From Oscillospiraceae bacterium (GTDB taxonomy: Bacteria; Bacillota; Clostridia; Oscillospirales; SIG627): DNA of 64,000 nucleotides. The stretch lies in NCBI GenBank assembly GCA_015065085.1, contig SVQW01000011.1, positions 1-64,000 on the forward strand. The letters are read 5' to 3'. The notes beneath the pieces were generated by a model. That model had not been told where the DNA came from, searched no databases, and saw only the letters and a list, made by a program, of their open reading frames with translations. Position numbers and translations under genes: made by a program. The first letter of the stretch is position 1. Each line of letters begins with the position of its first letter. Positions 1 to 8,161 of the stretch are shown here, piece after piece.

Positions 1-1918
1 TGAAATCAGCCTTCTCAACCTGTATTTTCAGTGTTGATGTTGTAGCACCCTTTGCCCATGTGTCGGTCGGCTCGATTTTTTTCCAACCGTTTGTGTTGTC
101 ATTTTTTATGTACCACTGATAGGTTGCGGTTGCGCATCTTGTATGAACTTTAAATACAGCCTCTTCACCGTAATCCGCATAAACATCTTTCGGCTGACGC
201 GAAAGATAAGGTGTTGCTTCCGGCTCTACACCATACCACGTTTCATATTGTGTATTTCCTGCTGCATCGGTCACATCGCAACGATACCACATGTTTTGTT
301 CAAACTCGTCAGCATCAACAATGATCCTTACTTCGCTTCCCATCACGTTGTATTTATGATCATTTACTATCTTTGTGTATTCATTGCCATTTTCGAACTT
401 ATACCATTCATATGTATAGGGAGGTGTACCTCCTTTTACATGCATACGCATTGTGACAGTTTCACCTAAATTTTTTATGCCACCATACTGGAAGGTAAGC
501 TTCATCGGAACCTTGAAGCCATAATTGCCCAAACTTTGTACTCTTGCCGTTAAACTTACCCCAAGAGTATCAACCACCCACTTATCATATGGGATTTCCT
601 TCGGCTCTTCTATTAAAATTCCGCAGTAATTGCCCTGCTTTGCTTCGTCAAGGTTTTTATTGAACATTATAATTCCCGTAACAACGCCATAAACCTCAAC
701 GCTCTGTGATGGCATATGCATTGATACCGTTTCACCGATTCTTACAGCACCCTTTTCAACTCTGCCGGCAAAAGTATATCCATTACCTTCCTTAGTAAAG
801 CTTTCAGGCTTGAAGATGAATACCTTTTCGGGGATTGTCAAAGATTCTGATTTCACTTCCTGACCAAGAGCATCTGTAATCTTGCAGTAGAACTGACTTG
901 TTGTTGCATTGTCAATATCAAAAACAAGAGAAAGTGTATTGGTTTTAGCACCCTTTACATAATCGGATTCGGTAAATTCAGTAAATCCGTTATATCTGCC
1001 TCTTGTACCCCAAGAATATGTATATGGTGTTTTTCCACCTGATGCTTTGACTGTATATGTAAGCGTTTCTCCTTCATCGGCAGAATCAATCCTTTCAGGC
1101 TGAACCGTTATTTCAAAAGGCTCATACATATCAGGAGTTTCTTCCTTGGTTTCTGCCTTTGGTTCTTCGGGAACTTCAGGAAGAATTTCGGCACCCTTTG
1201 GAATTTCAAATAGGGGTTCTTCTGTTTTTGGTTCCTCGTTCTTAGGTTCTTCTGTCTTTGGCTCTTCGGAGGTTGTTCCCATACTGAACTTAACACGCTT
1301 TGTTTCGTCCATCATTCTTGTAATGATTGCCGCAACCTCACATCTTTTGATGTTATCCTCCGGATTGCAGTTGTGCTTTGCATCCACACCTGTCAGAATT
1401 CCCGCACGATAGAGCTTGTATATACTGATTGAACTCTCGTGAACCATAGGAACATCGGGAATAGAGCCGTCAGGAACATTGTTTATACCAATAAGAGCCT
1501 CATCGGGAATGGCATTTGCGAATATTTCCATATATCCTGCTCTTGTAGCCTTTTCATCAATGTTACTAACCTTATAGAAAAAGTTTTCTGTTATTATTCC
1601 GTGGTCTTTGGCATAATCAACATAAATTTGATACCAAGGATTTCCGCCGGGCACAAGATATACGCTTCCGTCTTTGTAAAGCTGATACATACAAGCCGCA
1701 ATCTTGATTGCTTCAGCATATGTAAGATTATCATCGGGAGCGAAGGTTGTTTCGTTTTTTCCGTTGATAATACCAAGTCTTACCGCATTATCCACATCTT
1801 CGTAATACCAACTGTCAGGTTTTACATCGGTAAATTTAGAATAGTGCTCCGCATTTACAACCGATGCAAAACTCATAACCATCGTTAAGAATAAAATAAA
1901 TGATAAAATTCTTTTCAT
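1..1918 (-). CDS. SLH-domain surface protein with Ig-like and EF-Tu domain-2-like segments (3' end outside window)
   Basis: An open frame of at least 639 codons runs off the left edge with no stop. Start ATG at 1918 has a GGAGGG ribosome site at 1923-1928. Residues 1-23 are a signal peptide (charged MKR, hydrophobic core, VNA cleavage). Residues about 28-210 carry three SLH-like repeats (FTDVKPDSWYYEDV, NPWYQIYVDYAKDHGIIT, SIYKLYRAGILTGV), which usually bind secondary cell-wall polymer. A Pro/Glu/Lys linker made of EEPKTEEPKN-type repeats spans about 211-265, then an Ig/PKD-like segment (GGKTPYTYSWG). Residues about 371-438 closely resemble translation factor EF-Tu domain 2 (GRVEKGAVRIGETV, VTGIIMFNKNLDEAKQGNYC). 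Further Ig-like segments follow (GGTPPYTYEWYK, CATATYQWYIKN). It is probably a cell-wall-attached adhesin or structural protein. Substrate unknown. Confidence 0.88.
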   Translation of the reverse strand, partial: MKRILSFILFLTMVMSFASVVNAEHYSKFTDVKPDSWYYEDVDNAVRLGIINGKNETTFAPDDNLTYAEAIKIAACMYQLYKDGSVYLVPGGNPWYQIYVDYAKDHGIITENFFYKVSNIDEKATRAGYMEIFANAIPDEALIGINNVPDGSIPDVPMVHESSISIYKLYRAGILTGVDAKHNCNPEDNIKRCEVAAIITRMMDETKRVKFSMGTTSEEPKTEEPKNEEPKTEEPLFEIPKGAEILPEVPEEPKAETKEETPDMYEPFEITVQPERIDSADEGETLTYTVKASGGKTPYTYSWGTRGRYNGFTEFTESDYVKGAKTNTLSLVFDIDNATTSQFYCKITDALGQEVKSESLTIPEKVFIFKPESFTKEGNGYTFAGRVEKGAVRIGETVSMHMPSQSVEVYGVVTGIIMFNKNLDEAKQGNYCGILIEEPKEIPYDKWVVDTLGVSLTARVQSLGNYGFKVPMKLTFQYGGIKNLGETVTMRMHVKGGTPPYTYEWYKFENGNEYTKIVNDHKYNVMGSEVRIIVDADEFEQNMWYRCDVTDAAGNTQYETWYGVEPEATPYLSRQPKDVYADYGEEAVFKVHTRCATATYQWYIKNDNTNGWKKIEPTDTWAKGATTSTLKIQVEKADF

Positions 1919-1932
1919 AATTACCCTCCAAA

Positions 1933-2118
1933 TTAAAAACTTCCGCCTCGTCCGCCGTGCGTTCTGCCGGAAGATGATGTATGTGTGCCCGAACTTGATT
2001 TCGTTTTTTCGGTTTTCGTAATCCTTGAATACAGAAACAAATCTCTTGAAGTCGTCAGATTCATAATGCCGGGCTTTATATAATTTGCCGCATAATCGTT
2101 TTCTACCGCCGTTTTCAT
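1933..2118 (-). CDS. 61-aa orphan C-terminal tail of a TPM-domain protein
   Basis: A short frame starts with ATG 4 bp after the stop of the zinc-ribbon gene and ends 14 bp before the SLH gene, so the three may be co-transcribed. It holds the motif LTTSRDLFLYSRITKTEK and a Ser/Gly-rich end SSSGRTHGGRGGSF. From memory, these match the cytoplasmic tail of clostridial TPM-domain membrane proteins, which end in a similar HTSSSGxxHGGGxGxF. The signal peptide, the TPM domain and the membrane segment of such proteins are absent. It is either a decayed remnant or a free-standing tail that is translationally coupled to the gene before it. A longer reading of this frame back to 2238 would overlap the zinc-ribbon gene and is not favoured. 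Confidence 0.6.
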   Translation of the reverse strand: MKTAVENDYAANYIKPGIMNLTTSRDLFLYSRITKTEKTKSSSGTHTSSSGRTHGGRGGSF

Positions 2119-2122
2119 TTTC

Positions 2123-2482
2123 TTAAGCTTCTTTTTCATCATTATTTGCTTCCGCGCATTTTTTGCAGCAAATTCCGCCGCCAAGCTCATCTGAATATAC
2201 GGAGCAGTCCTCGCAGACCATATCCCCGCAAACTTCACAACGGTTCAGGTTCAATCGCACTTCGTTGTTTGCACGTTCATACGCCAGCCTATGTTCATTA
2301 GCATAAATTATTGCGCGGGCTTCTTTTTCGTCATTTGACAAAAAAGTTTTCTGTGCAAAGGCGCTGTTAAAATCATAGGCTTGTGCAGGAATAGGTTTCC
2401 CGCAACAGTCGCAGTAGAATGTAAACCTAAACTGCTTCATTGATGATTCGTCTGTGTATTTTTTTGTTATTGGACTAAGCAT
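2123..2482 (-). CDS. small cysteine-rich zinc-ribbon protein
   Basis: 119 aa, with ATG at 2482 preceded by AGGAGG at 2491-2496. There are three Cys pairs: CDCCGKPI near residue 24, CEVCGDMVCEDC near residue 82 and CCKKC near residue 104. This fits one or two treble-clef or zinc-ribbon modules. The middle is charged and helical. There is no signal peptide or membrane segment, so it is probably cytoplasmic. It is the first gene of a compact group (zinc ribbon, TPM-like tail, SLH protein). Function unknown. Confidence 0.7.
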   Translation of the reverse strand: MLSPITKKYTDESSMKQFRFTFYCDCCGKPIPAQAYDFNSAFAQKTFLSNDEKEARAIIYANEHRLAYERANNEVRLNLNRCEVCGDMVCEDCSVYSDELGGGICCKKCAEANNDEKEA

Positions 2483-2510
2483 CGCACTACCTCCTTTGCT
2501 TATCTTTTGG

Positions 2511-2533
2511 TAAATTGCTTTTTTAGCAATTTA
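2511..2533. other. 9-bp stem hairpin in leader of zinc-ribbon gene
   Basis: TAAATTGCT and AGCAATTTA form a perfect 9-bp stem with a 5-nt T/A loop, 28 bp upstream of the zinc-ribbon start. A second small dyad (AGTCAC/GTGACT) lies at 2581-2596. They may be leader structure or operators. The rest of 2534-2700 shows no gene. Confidence 0.4.
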
Positions 2534-2703
2534 CTAAATTACAAAAAAGTCTACTTATGGAAGTGAGCTGCGCGAACGACAGTCACAATAGTGACTTTTT
2601 TATAATATAATTTTACTTAAAAAACATTATTATGTATATTAGCCTTAGGGCTACTTTTAGTGATACAGAGGGTGGACCTAGGGTCACCATGGTCAATTTT
2701 ACG

Positions 2704-2733
2704 CAAAAAAACCGTCCATTTTTCAATGGACGG
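2704..2733 (-). terminator. Rho-independent terminator of the LuxR-like gene
   Basis: On the minus strand CCGTCCATT and AATGGACGG form a 9-bp stem, followed by a run of seven T. It lies 16 bp past the stop of the membrane LuxR-type gene. Confidence 0.88.
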
Positions 2734-2748
2734 CAAATTTTGTTTAGT

Positions 2749-3741
2749 TTAGATATATTTTTTTAATTTGGCATAGAGTTCAAATCGGTTTGTCACATTC
2801 AACTTTGTAAAAATGGAACTTGTATGCTTTTTGATAGTGCTCTCGGTTACAAACAACTCTTCTGCAATTTCTTTTCGTTGTTTGTTTGCAAGCAGTTTTA
2901 TCAATACCTCTTTTTCTCTTTCGCTAATCTTAGTCATAATTTTCTCACAGGCCAATATGTGGTCAATATCTTTTTCACTAAAGAGTGCTGAGCTATCATC
3001 ATCAGACTGAATTGTTCCTGACAAATATTCTTCTGCTTTCTTTGAAGTGTTTGCAATTATGATGCTTCCGTTTTCACCCCGGATGCCGTACTCTTGCAGG
3101 ATACCATACAAAAGCAAAACGAAAAGCTCAGAAATCAAATAGGACACCGTTAAAAATTCAAATCCACGAGTAAAGAACTGTTCTGCAAACCATATTATAA
3201 TACTGCACAGCACCGCACACAATAAGAAGGTTGTGTGGAGTGTAGATGTAATTTTCTTTTTAACCGCAGAGTGTATAATTACAATCAGCATTAAAGCAAA
3301 GTACGAAAGCAGATATATGTAGTAGAGTAAGTGCAAAGGGCCGTAATCACGAATAAGCCTTGTTACTCCATCTACAATCTCAATTGATACATTTTTATAA
3401 TACCAAGGCAAAAGTCCCGGTGTAAGTGTTACAAAAAGCACTGCCAAGCTGACAACAGAAAGTGTAGGCAAAATCCACTTTTTGTAATTTAGATTACACA
3501 AATCAAATATCATTTTAAGCATTAACAACGGCAGAAAAACCTGCCCTAAATACGCTACCCTGTTACCATTAAGGGCAAAGGAAAGGCTTGGTGCAACCGA
3601 AATCAGAAACTGTCCCAGGTTACACACGAACACCGATATAAATAAAAGCAATAAACATATATCTTTTTTTCTATCAACTGCGAGGCACACACCAATCAAA
3701 AACAGCGATATGACGCAGAGGATTCCATAAGCTATACTCAT
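2749..3741 (-). CDS. polytopic membrane protein with C-terminal LuxR-type DNA-binding domain
   Basis: 330 aa. I chose the ATG at 3741 because GGAGGA lies 7 bp before it; an in-frame ATG at 3759 has no site. Residues 1 to about 225 hold seven or eight hydrophobic helices resembling 7TM sensor regions. After a short linker, residues about 260-330 form a GerE/LuxR helix-turn-helix (ISEREKEVLIKLLANKQRKE, ELFVTESTIKKHTSSIFTKL). No receiver or kinase domain is present, so a membrane sensor that itself binds DNA is the simplest reading. It lies directly after the XRE gene in the same transcription unit. Ligand and targets unknown. Confidence 0.85.
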   Translation of the reverse strand: MSIAYGILCVISLFLIGVCLAVDRKKDICLLLLFISVFVCNLGQFLISVAPSLSFALNGNRVAYLGQVFLPLLMLKMIFDLCNLNYKKWILPTLSVVSLAVLFVTLTPGLLPWYYKNVSIEIVDGVTRLIRDYGPLHLLYYIYLLSYFALMLIVIIHSAVKKKITSTLHTTFLLCAVLCSIIIWFAEQFFTRGFEFLTVSYLISELFVLLLYGILQEYGIRGENGSIIIANTSKKAEEYLSGTIQSDDDSSALFSEKDIDHILACEKIMTKISEREKEVLIKLLANKQRKEIAEELFVTESTIKKHTSSIFTKLNVTNRFELYAKLKKYI

Positions 3742-3755
3742 TTCAAATTCCTCCA

Positions 3756-3965
3756 TCATATATTTGTATTGTCAGATAAGTCTATTTCTATTCCGTTTCT
3801 TTGACAGAAGGAGTAGAACTTGCCGAGCAGAGCAAGCTGTGGCTTTCTGTTTTCACGTTCCCATCTGCTTACTGTTGCAAAGGAAATACCCATTTGACGT
3901 GCGAGCTCCTCCTGGCTGAGCTGCAGATGCATACGAACAAACTTTATCTGATCCTGAAAGTCCAT
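3756..3965 (-). CDS. small XRE-family helix-turn-helix regulator
   Basis: 69 aa from ATG 3965. A frame extending to ATG 4025 is possible, but a strong promoter predicts transcription starting about 4029, leaving almost no leader, so the inner start is favoured. The helix-turn-helix reads LSQEELARQMGISFATVSRW, and the protein is little more than that domain. It probably binds DNA as a dimer. Its stop lies 14 bp before the membrane LuxR-type gene, with which it forms a regulator pair. It may be autoregulatory. A fixed target cannot be read from the sequence. Confidence 0.82.
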   Translation of the reverse strand: MDFQDQIKFVRMHLQLSQEELARQMGISFATVSRWERENRKPQLALLGKFYSFCQRNGIEIDLSDNTNI

Positions 3966-4035
3966 TGTCTTAACTTTTAATACACCTATATTTTCCACAA
4001 CAGCACCCACCTGAATAATTTTCATAATATATCAC

Positions 4036-4064
4036 ATTATAGCATAATTTATCATATTTTTCAA
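4036..4064 (-). promoter_or_regulatory. promoter of the XRE/LuxR-type pair
   Basis: Minus-strand TTGAAA, 17-bp spacer, TATAAT. Transcription is predicted to start near 4029. Confidence 0.7.
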
Positions 4065-4088
4065 TAATTTTAAAAAATTTCATCACTT

Positions 4089-4367
4089 GAGCGCGGTGAG
4101 ATAAGAAAACAATGCCGACAAAAAGCCTGTTTCGGACATATTCTTTGTTGAAATCCTCGCGAATCCGGTAAAGGATTCGACTGCGGTTTCGCCTTGAATC
4201 TGTCTCAAAACAGGCATTTTTCGGTTCGTAGAAGTTTTTACTATATATTTTTTGATAATTTTGTTGTCGGGGTGAGTGCGAATACTTTACGTATTTAAAC
4301 GAGACACGGCGGCAAAAGTGCAAAAAATATGACGTAAAAACCTTTGTTTTCTTTTCTCACCGCGCTC
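4089..4367. repeat. 279-bp inverted-repeat (MITE-like) element with nested hairpins
   Basis: The termini GAGCGCGGTGAG (4089-4100) and CTCACCGCGCTC (4356-4367) are perfect 12-bp inverted repeats that continue inward as ATAAGAAAACAA against TTGTTTTCTTTT. Inside are nested stems GCCTGTTT/AAACAGGC and GAATCC/GGATTC. No transposase or convincing gene lies within. It could be a miniature transposable element or a structured non-coding RNA. Confidence 0.6.
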
Positions 4368-4587
4368 TTTGCACTATGATTTTTTGCAAAACATAGATAA
4401 TTGATAAATATGAAGTTCAGATATGTTAAAATTTTTCAAGCGGAGTTCATCATCGACTTGGTTGTAAAATGACGGTACTTTTTCCTTTATTAAATCTTCT
4501 ATTACAGAAGCAATAATAATTCTGACTTTTTCAATACTACTTGCATAAAAATCAGAATATCAGAACATCTCCTGATATTACAAAAAG

Positions 4588-4619
4588 AGAGCTAACTGAC
4601 ATCTAAATCAGTTAGCTCT
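4588..4619. terminator. 12-bp stem hairpin, bidirectional terminator-like
   Basis: AGAGCTAACTGA and TCAGTTAGCTCT pair perfectly. It is flanked by A-rich sequence on the left and T-rich sequence on the right. No gene abuts it. The stretch 4368-5055 holds this hairpin, the left attachment site of the IME and the terminator of the ABC operon, and no supported gene. Confidence 0.5.
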
Positions 4620-4715
4620 TAATTTTTAGTAGTTAATGTTACCAAATCGTTGCCATTTTCATTTGAAAATGCCCGAAAACGGCGTGGTTATGCGGTTTTC
4701 GCTCCGCAATTCGTC

Positions 4716-4726
4716 ATTCCCACTCG
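4716..4726. repeat. attachment-site direct repeat (distal end of IME)
   Basis: ATTCCCACTCG, identical and in the same orientation as the copy inside the guaA 3' end. The base context (GAATGA on the minus strand) would supply a guaA stop codon in the empty site. Confidence 0.78.
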
Positions 4727-4965
4727 TTGCAGGTACTTGCATCTTAAACAATTTTGTTTAGAAGATATTGCGCCTGCTATTCTGATTATTTTGATTACCC
4801 ATATTGTCTTAGCTGTACGATGGATGCTTATCAAAATCTTATCAGCGGTGATAAATCACCATGGGACGGTCATAACAGTTGTTTCGGGTGGTTGTCACCC
4901 CAACAATGATATTATACGCAAAATCGGCCGAAAAATCAAGATGCTGCGGTGATCTTGCATAACAA

Positions 4966-4998
4966 AACACGGCGATACCTTTTCAGTACCACCGTGTT
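4966..4998 (-). terminator. terminator of the ABC export operon
   Basis: On the minus strand ACACGGTGGTAC pairs with GTATCGCCGTGT (12 bp with two G-U pairs) and is followed by TTTTGTT. A second weaker dyad (AGCCGTCGAT/GATCGGCGGCT) lies at 5008-5030, closer to the permease stop. Confidence 0.7.
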
Positions 4999-5055
4999 CG
5001 CTTATAGCCGTCGATTGATCGGCGGCTCTATTTTAGTTTGATAGCAAACTCTTGC

Positions 5056-6204
5056 TTATCTTCCGTTAATCTGATAGCGATTGTATGTCTGCTTTCCAAT
5101 CAAAGCAAAAACGGCGGCCAAAACAGCGTACACAACTGGAGCATACTGATATGCCGCCAAAGTGCTGCCACCAACAGAAATCGCAGAATAGCGAAATGCA
5201 CCATTGAGCGAAACCAGATTGCTCGGCAACAGATACCATATTTCTGAAAGCAATTTCAGATTGGCAGGCATTTCCATAATAAACATCGTCACAAGCATAA
5301 CACCCGTTATCGTTCCGATTGTAGCAACGCTGTTCTTTGTTAATTCGGACAACATCATAGTAAACAGGCTCACCAATGCAGCTCCGGCAAATGACAACGC
5401 AACCAAAATCAAAGCAGCCTGTCCAACCGTAAGGTTGAACGGACGTAGCAAGATAAATTGTAAAATGGTATTATACCCATCAAATCCATATAGGAAAGCG
5501 ACTACCCCAAACATCAGCAGAGAGAGAAGCAGCGTAAAGCCGATACCAACAGTCAAACCCGCAAGGATTTTTGCGGCATATAATTTTTTCTTGCCCAAAC
5601 GGGTACATAGAATTATCTGATCTGTTTTGCGGGTATGTTCCACGGTGAATACTGTGGAAAGACAGATTGCGATAAACATGATTTCCATACAGGCAATAAA
5701 CTTCATCATATCCGCAATTTGCCTCCAGCCATCATAATATCCATGATAGACAATCGATTTGTCAAATGCAATACTTTCGGTTAGCCCTGACGTGGTACTT
5801 GCTTCTAACTGTGCATTTAGACGTTCATAAAACGCTTCACTGTCACATTCTAATATTTCTACACTTGCCTGTGTCCTCAATGTTGTGCCAATGAAATTAT
5901 ACACGTCCAAGTATGGCAATGCCCCTTTATAATTTCCATTAAAAATGAAATCCTCATACGCAAGGCGCATTTCATCAATCAGTGCTTGGTCTATTACTCT
6001 GCCGGAAATTTGCTCGGCAGATTCCCTTTCTGCCCGGTTTGCTTCATATCCATTTAGGGAACTGACAGAGTATTCTCTGTTTACTGGCAGAACGGCGCTT
6101 ACAATGCCCCAAATGAGAAGCCCTATAAGCAGAACGCCTCCTGTGATCCAGACGATTTTCCTGCTGATAATTTTCCTTAATTCAAACTTATACAGCGCAA
6201 ACAT
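5056..6204 (-). CDS. ABC-2-type transporter permease
   Basis: 382 aa. The ATG at 6204 is chosen because AGGAGG sits 7 bp upstream, inside the end of the ATPase gene; a GTG two codons earlier overlaps the ribosome site. The layout is typical of ABC-2 permeases: a basic N-terminus (YKFELRKIISRK), one membrane helix near residues 17-40, an extracytoplasmic segment to about 170, then five more helices. Function: membrane half of an ATP-driven exporter together with the adjacent ATPase. It is cargo of the IME and the last gene of a four-gene operon. The substrate could be a peptide antibiotic or a lipid-like compound; nothing in the sequence decides. Confidence 0.85.
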   Translation of the reverse strand: MFALYKFELRKIISRKIVWITGGVLLIGLLIWGIVSAVLPVNREYSVSSLNGYEANRAERESAEQISGRVIDQALIDEMRLAYEDFIFNGNYKGALPYLDVYNFIGTTLRTQASVEILECDSEAFYERLNAQLEASTTSGLTESIAFDKSIVYHGYYDGWRQIADMMKFIACMEIMFIAICLSTVFTVEHTRKTDQIILCTRLGKKKLYAAKILAGLTVGIGFTLLLSLLMFGVVAFLYGFDGYNTILQFILLRPFNLTVGQAALILVALSFAGAALVSLFTMMLSELTKNSVATIGTITGVMLVTMFIMEMPANLKLLSEIWYLLPSNLVSLNGAFRYSAISVGGSTLAAYQYAPVVYAVLAAVFALIGKQTYNRYQINGR

Positions 6205-6206
6205 AC

Positions 6207-6899
6207 TCACTCCTCCTCAAATTCGGCAAGGTAAAATTCCTCTAAATTTCCAATTTCATCAGCGGAGCCATTGTAAATGATTTGCCCTGCTTTCATCATA
6301 AGCACAGTATCTGCGATATGCTCAACATCCGAAACGATATGAGTGGATAAGAGAACAATGCTGTCCTTTCCCAAATCCTTTATCAAATTGCGGAAACGCA
6401 CACGCTCTTTGGGATCTAAGCCTGCAGTCGGCTCATCTAAAATGATGATCTTCGGGTCATTTAGAAGTGCCTGTGCAATACCAAGTCTTTGTTTCATACC
6501 GCCAGAATAGGTTGCAATTTTCTTTTTTCTCACATCGGAAAGGCTCACTAATTCCAGAAGCTCTTTTGATTTCCTTTTGGCTTCATGTTTTGTCAATCCT
6601 TTTAGCGATGCCATATACATCAAAAAATCCCAACCGCTGAAATCGGGATAATAACCGAAGTCCTGCGGAAGATAGCCAAGCTCTGCTCTGTATTCCTCGG
6701 AAGATACATCTAACCCATCAAAAGTTACTGTACCTCCTGTTGGTTTCAAAATCCCGCAAAGCATACGCATAAAAGTTGTTTTTCCTGCGCCGTTTGCTCC
6801 AAGCAATCCATAGACACCATTTGTCAGTTGCAGGGTTATTCTGTCAACGGCAATTTTGTTTTCATACTGTTTTGTCAGCCTGTCAATGCAAAGTTCCAT
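6207..6899 (-). CDS. ABC transporter ATP-binding protein
   Basis: 230 aa from ATG 6899, which has GGAGGG 7 bp upstream. Longer readings overlap the preceding membrane gene. Motifs in order: Walker A GANGAGKTT (about residue 35), Q-loop LPQDFGYYPDFSG, signature YSGGMKQRLGIAQALL, Walker B IIILDEPTAGLDP, and the switch His in LLSTHIVSDVE. The closing EEE is followed directly by the permease start. It powers the ABC-2 exporter. The family includes antibiotic and bacteriocin-resistance exporters, but the actual substrate is not known. Confidence 0.93.
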   Translation of the reverse strand: MELCIDRLTKQYENKIAVDRITLQLTNGVYGLLGANGAGKTTFMRMLCGILKPTGGTVTFDGLDVSSEEYRAELGYLPQDFGYYPDFSGWDFLMYMASLKGLTKHEAKRKSKELLELVSLSDVRKKKIATYSGGMKQRLGIAQALLNDPKIIILDEPTAGLDPKERVRFRNLIKDLGKDSIVLLSTHIVSDVEHIADTVLMMKAGQIIYNGSADEIGNLEEFYLAEFEEE

Positions 6900-7600
6900 A
6901 GGAATCCCTCCGTTTTCTTGAATGTCTGATAAAGTTCTTTCGCCGTGAACATCATCAAGAGCAAGGCGATTACAGCCCACCAGACAAAATAATTTGTTTG
7001 GAATATGAAGTTAGCTACATATCGAAGTGTCACATTTGCCATACTTACGCAAACGGCTACTGCCATACAGCTGTAAATGGCTTCCTTATTCCGAAAACGG
7101 CGAACAATATACAAGCTGATACTTGTTGTCAGTAAATAAGGCACAAACAAATATACTCCTGTTTGCACAAAGGAGATACTATTTGCGATATGGCAGATTG
7201 GGGTTATGATACAGAAAATCCCAAAATTAAAAACACCCAAGATAATCAACCTTGCCAGCACAATACTTTTTAGCGAAAAGCGGGAAGCCATTTCCAATTC
7301 ATTCATTCCATACAGCGTAGATTTTGCACTCTCTGTAATAAGAAGCAAGGCAAGGAATGGGGTAAAAGCAGATACGATCCATACCGTGTTCTCGCTTGCG
7401 GAAGAAGCTCCCCACATCGCAGGTAAAACGATCAGTAAGGACAACAGCCATACGCTTTTCTTAATGAAAGGGATTTGACTGATTATAAATGCTTTGGTGC
7501 TGATGTGCGGTCTGGGCAGAGCACGAACAAACTGTGCCTTGTCCCTCGGCGCAGGTGCATCAAAAGCCTTTGCAATTTGCTTTTTCAATCCTCTATTCAT
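6875..7600 (-). CDS. integral membrane protein of the sigma/ABC operon
   Basis: 241 aa with AGGAGG upstream of ATG 7600. It begins with a soluble stretch (NRGLKKQIAKAFDAPAPRDK), then six hydrophobic helices from about residue 48 to 225. Its stop overlaps the ATPase start by 25 bp and its start overlaps the sigma-factor stop by 8 bp, so it is translationally coupled to both. The position between an ECF sigma factor and an ABC exporter suggests either an anti-sigma-like sensor, with the N-terminal soluble part holding the sigma factor, or a second permease. No family is recognised with confidence. Confidence 0.75.
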   Translation of the reverse strand: MNRGLKKQIAKAFDAPAPRDKAQFVRALPRPHISTKAFIISQIPFIKKSVWLLSLLIVLPAMWGASSASENTVWIVSAFTPFLALLLITESAKSTLYGMNELEMASRFSLKSIVLARLIILGVFNFGIFCIITPICHIANSISFVQTGVYLFVPYLLTTSISLYIVRRFRNKEAIYSCMAVAVCVSMANVTLRYVANFIFQTNYFVWWAVIALLLMMFTAKELYQTFKKTEGFLWNFALTG

Positions 7601-8057
7601 ACGAAAATCCTCCTCTCTGCAACTCTGTTTTGAGATATTTCAATATCCTTGAGGTTTTGCGATATATAGCAAAACGAGAAAGCCCGGTGATCTTACATAT
7701 GGAAGCGATTGGAAGCTCATTTGCATACCTCAACAGTAATATTTCCTGTTCGTCCTGCGGAAGTTTAGAAATCAGTTCTTTCAATGCAATGCTGTTCATC
7801 CATTCTTCCGTCGGGTCATAACTCGGATCATCAGTTGTTTCGCTTATGTTTTCTTTGCTGTTTTTGCGATATTCCTCGATACATAAGTTGCGGGCAATCG
7901 TATAAAGGTAAGGAAGTTCTTTACTGCTATCAAGACTTAAATTTTTGCTGAAATAACGCAAAAATGTTTCTTGTGTAATATCTTCTGCTGTTTGACAATG
8001 GCGGACTCTGAAATAGCAGTAACGGTATATTTTGTCATACTGTTCACTTAAGTCCAT
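7593..8057 (-). CDS. ECF-type RNA polymerase sigma factor
   Basis: 154 aa from ATG 8057, 11 bp after AGGAGG; an upstream TTG lies only 2 bp from that site. Region 2 reads YDKIYRYCYFRVRHCQTAED with ITQETFLRYF. Region 4 is LPQDEQEILLLRYANELPIA with a helix-turn-helix ICKITGLSRFAIYRKTSRIL. It probably directs transcription of its own operon (membrane protein, ABC ATPase, permease) in response to an envelope signal. It is the first gene of the IME cargo operon. Confidence 0.88.
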   Translation of the reverse strand: MDLSEQYDKIYRYCYFRVRHCQTAEDITQETFLRYFSKNLSLDSSKELPYLYTIARNLCIEEYRKNSKENISETTDDPSYDPTEEWMNSIALKELISKLPQDEQEILLLRYANELPIASICKITGLSRFAIYRKTSRILKYLKTELQRGGFSYE

Positions 8058-8161
8058 AGCGTTCAAAACCTCCTTTCACTATGTATAACGGTTTCTGCAC
8101 ATCAAATGTGCGGCTATTTCAAAAAATTTATTTGAAAGAGTTGAAGAAATTTTGTAGTAAT

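Noticed and set aside
3970..4323. 117-aa minus-strand coding region across the inverted-repeat element
   Set aside because: It overlaps the XRE gene and the nested hairpins, with no ribosome site or recognisable domain.
4650..4952. 100-aa plus-strand coding region
   Set aside because: It spans the IME left junction, has no ribosome site, resembles no family, and its composition looks random.
5056..8057. lantibiotic immunity operon
   Set aside because: No precursor peptide, modification enzyme or dedicated histidine kinase is present. Only a general ABC-2 export function is supported.
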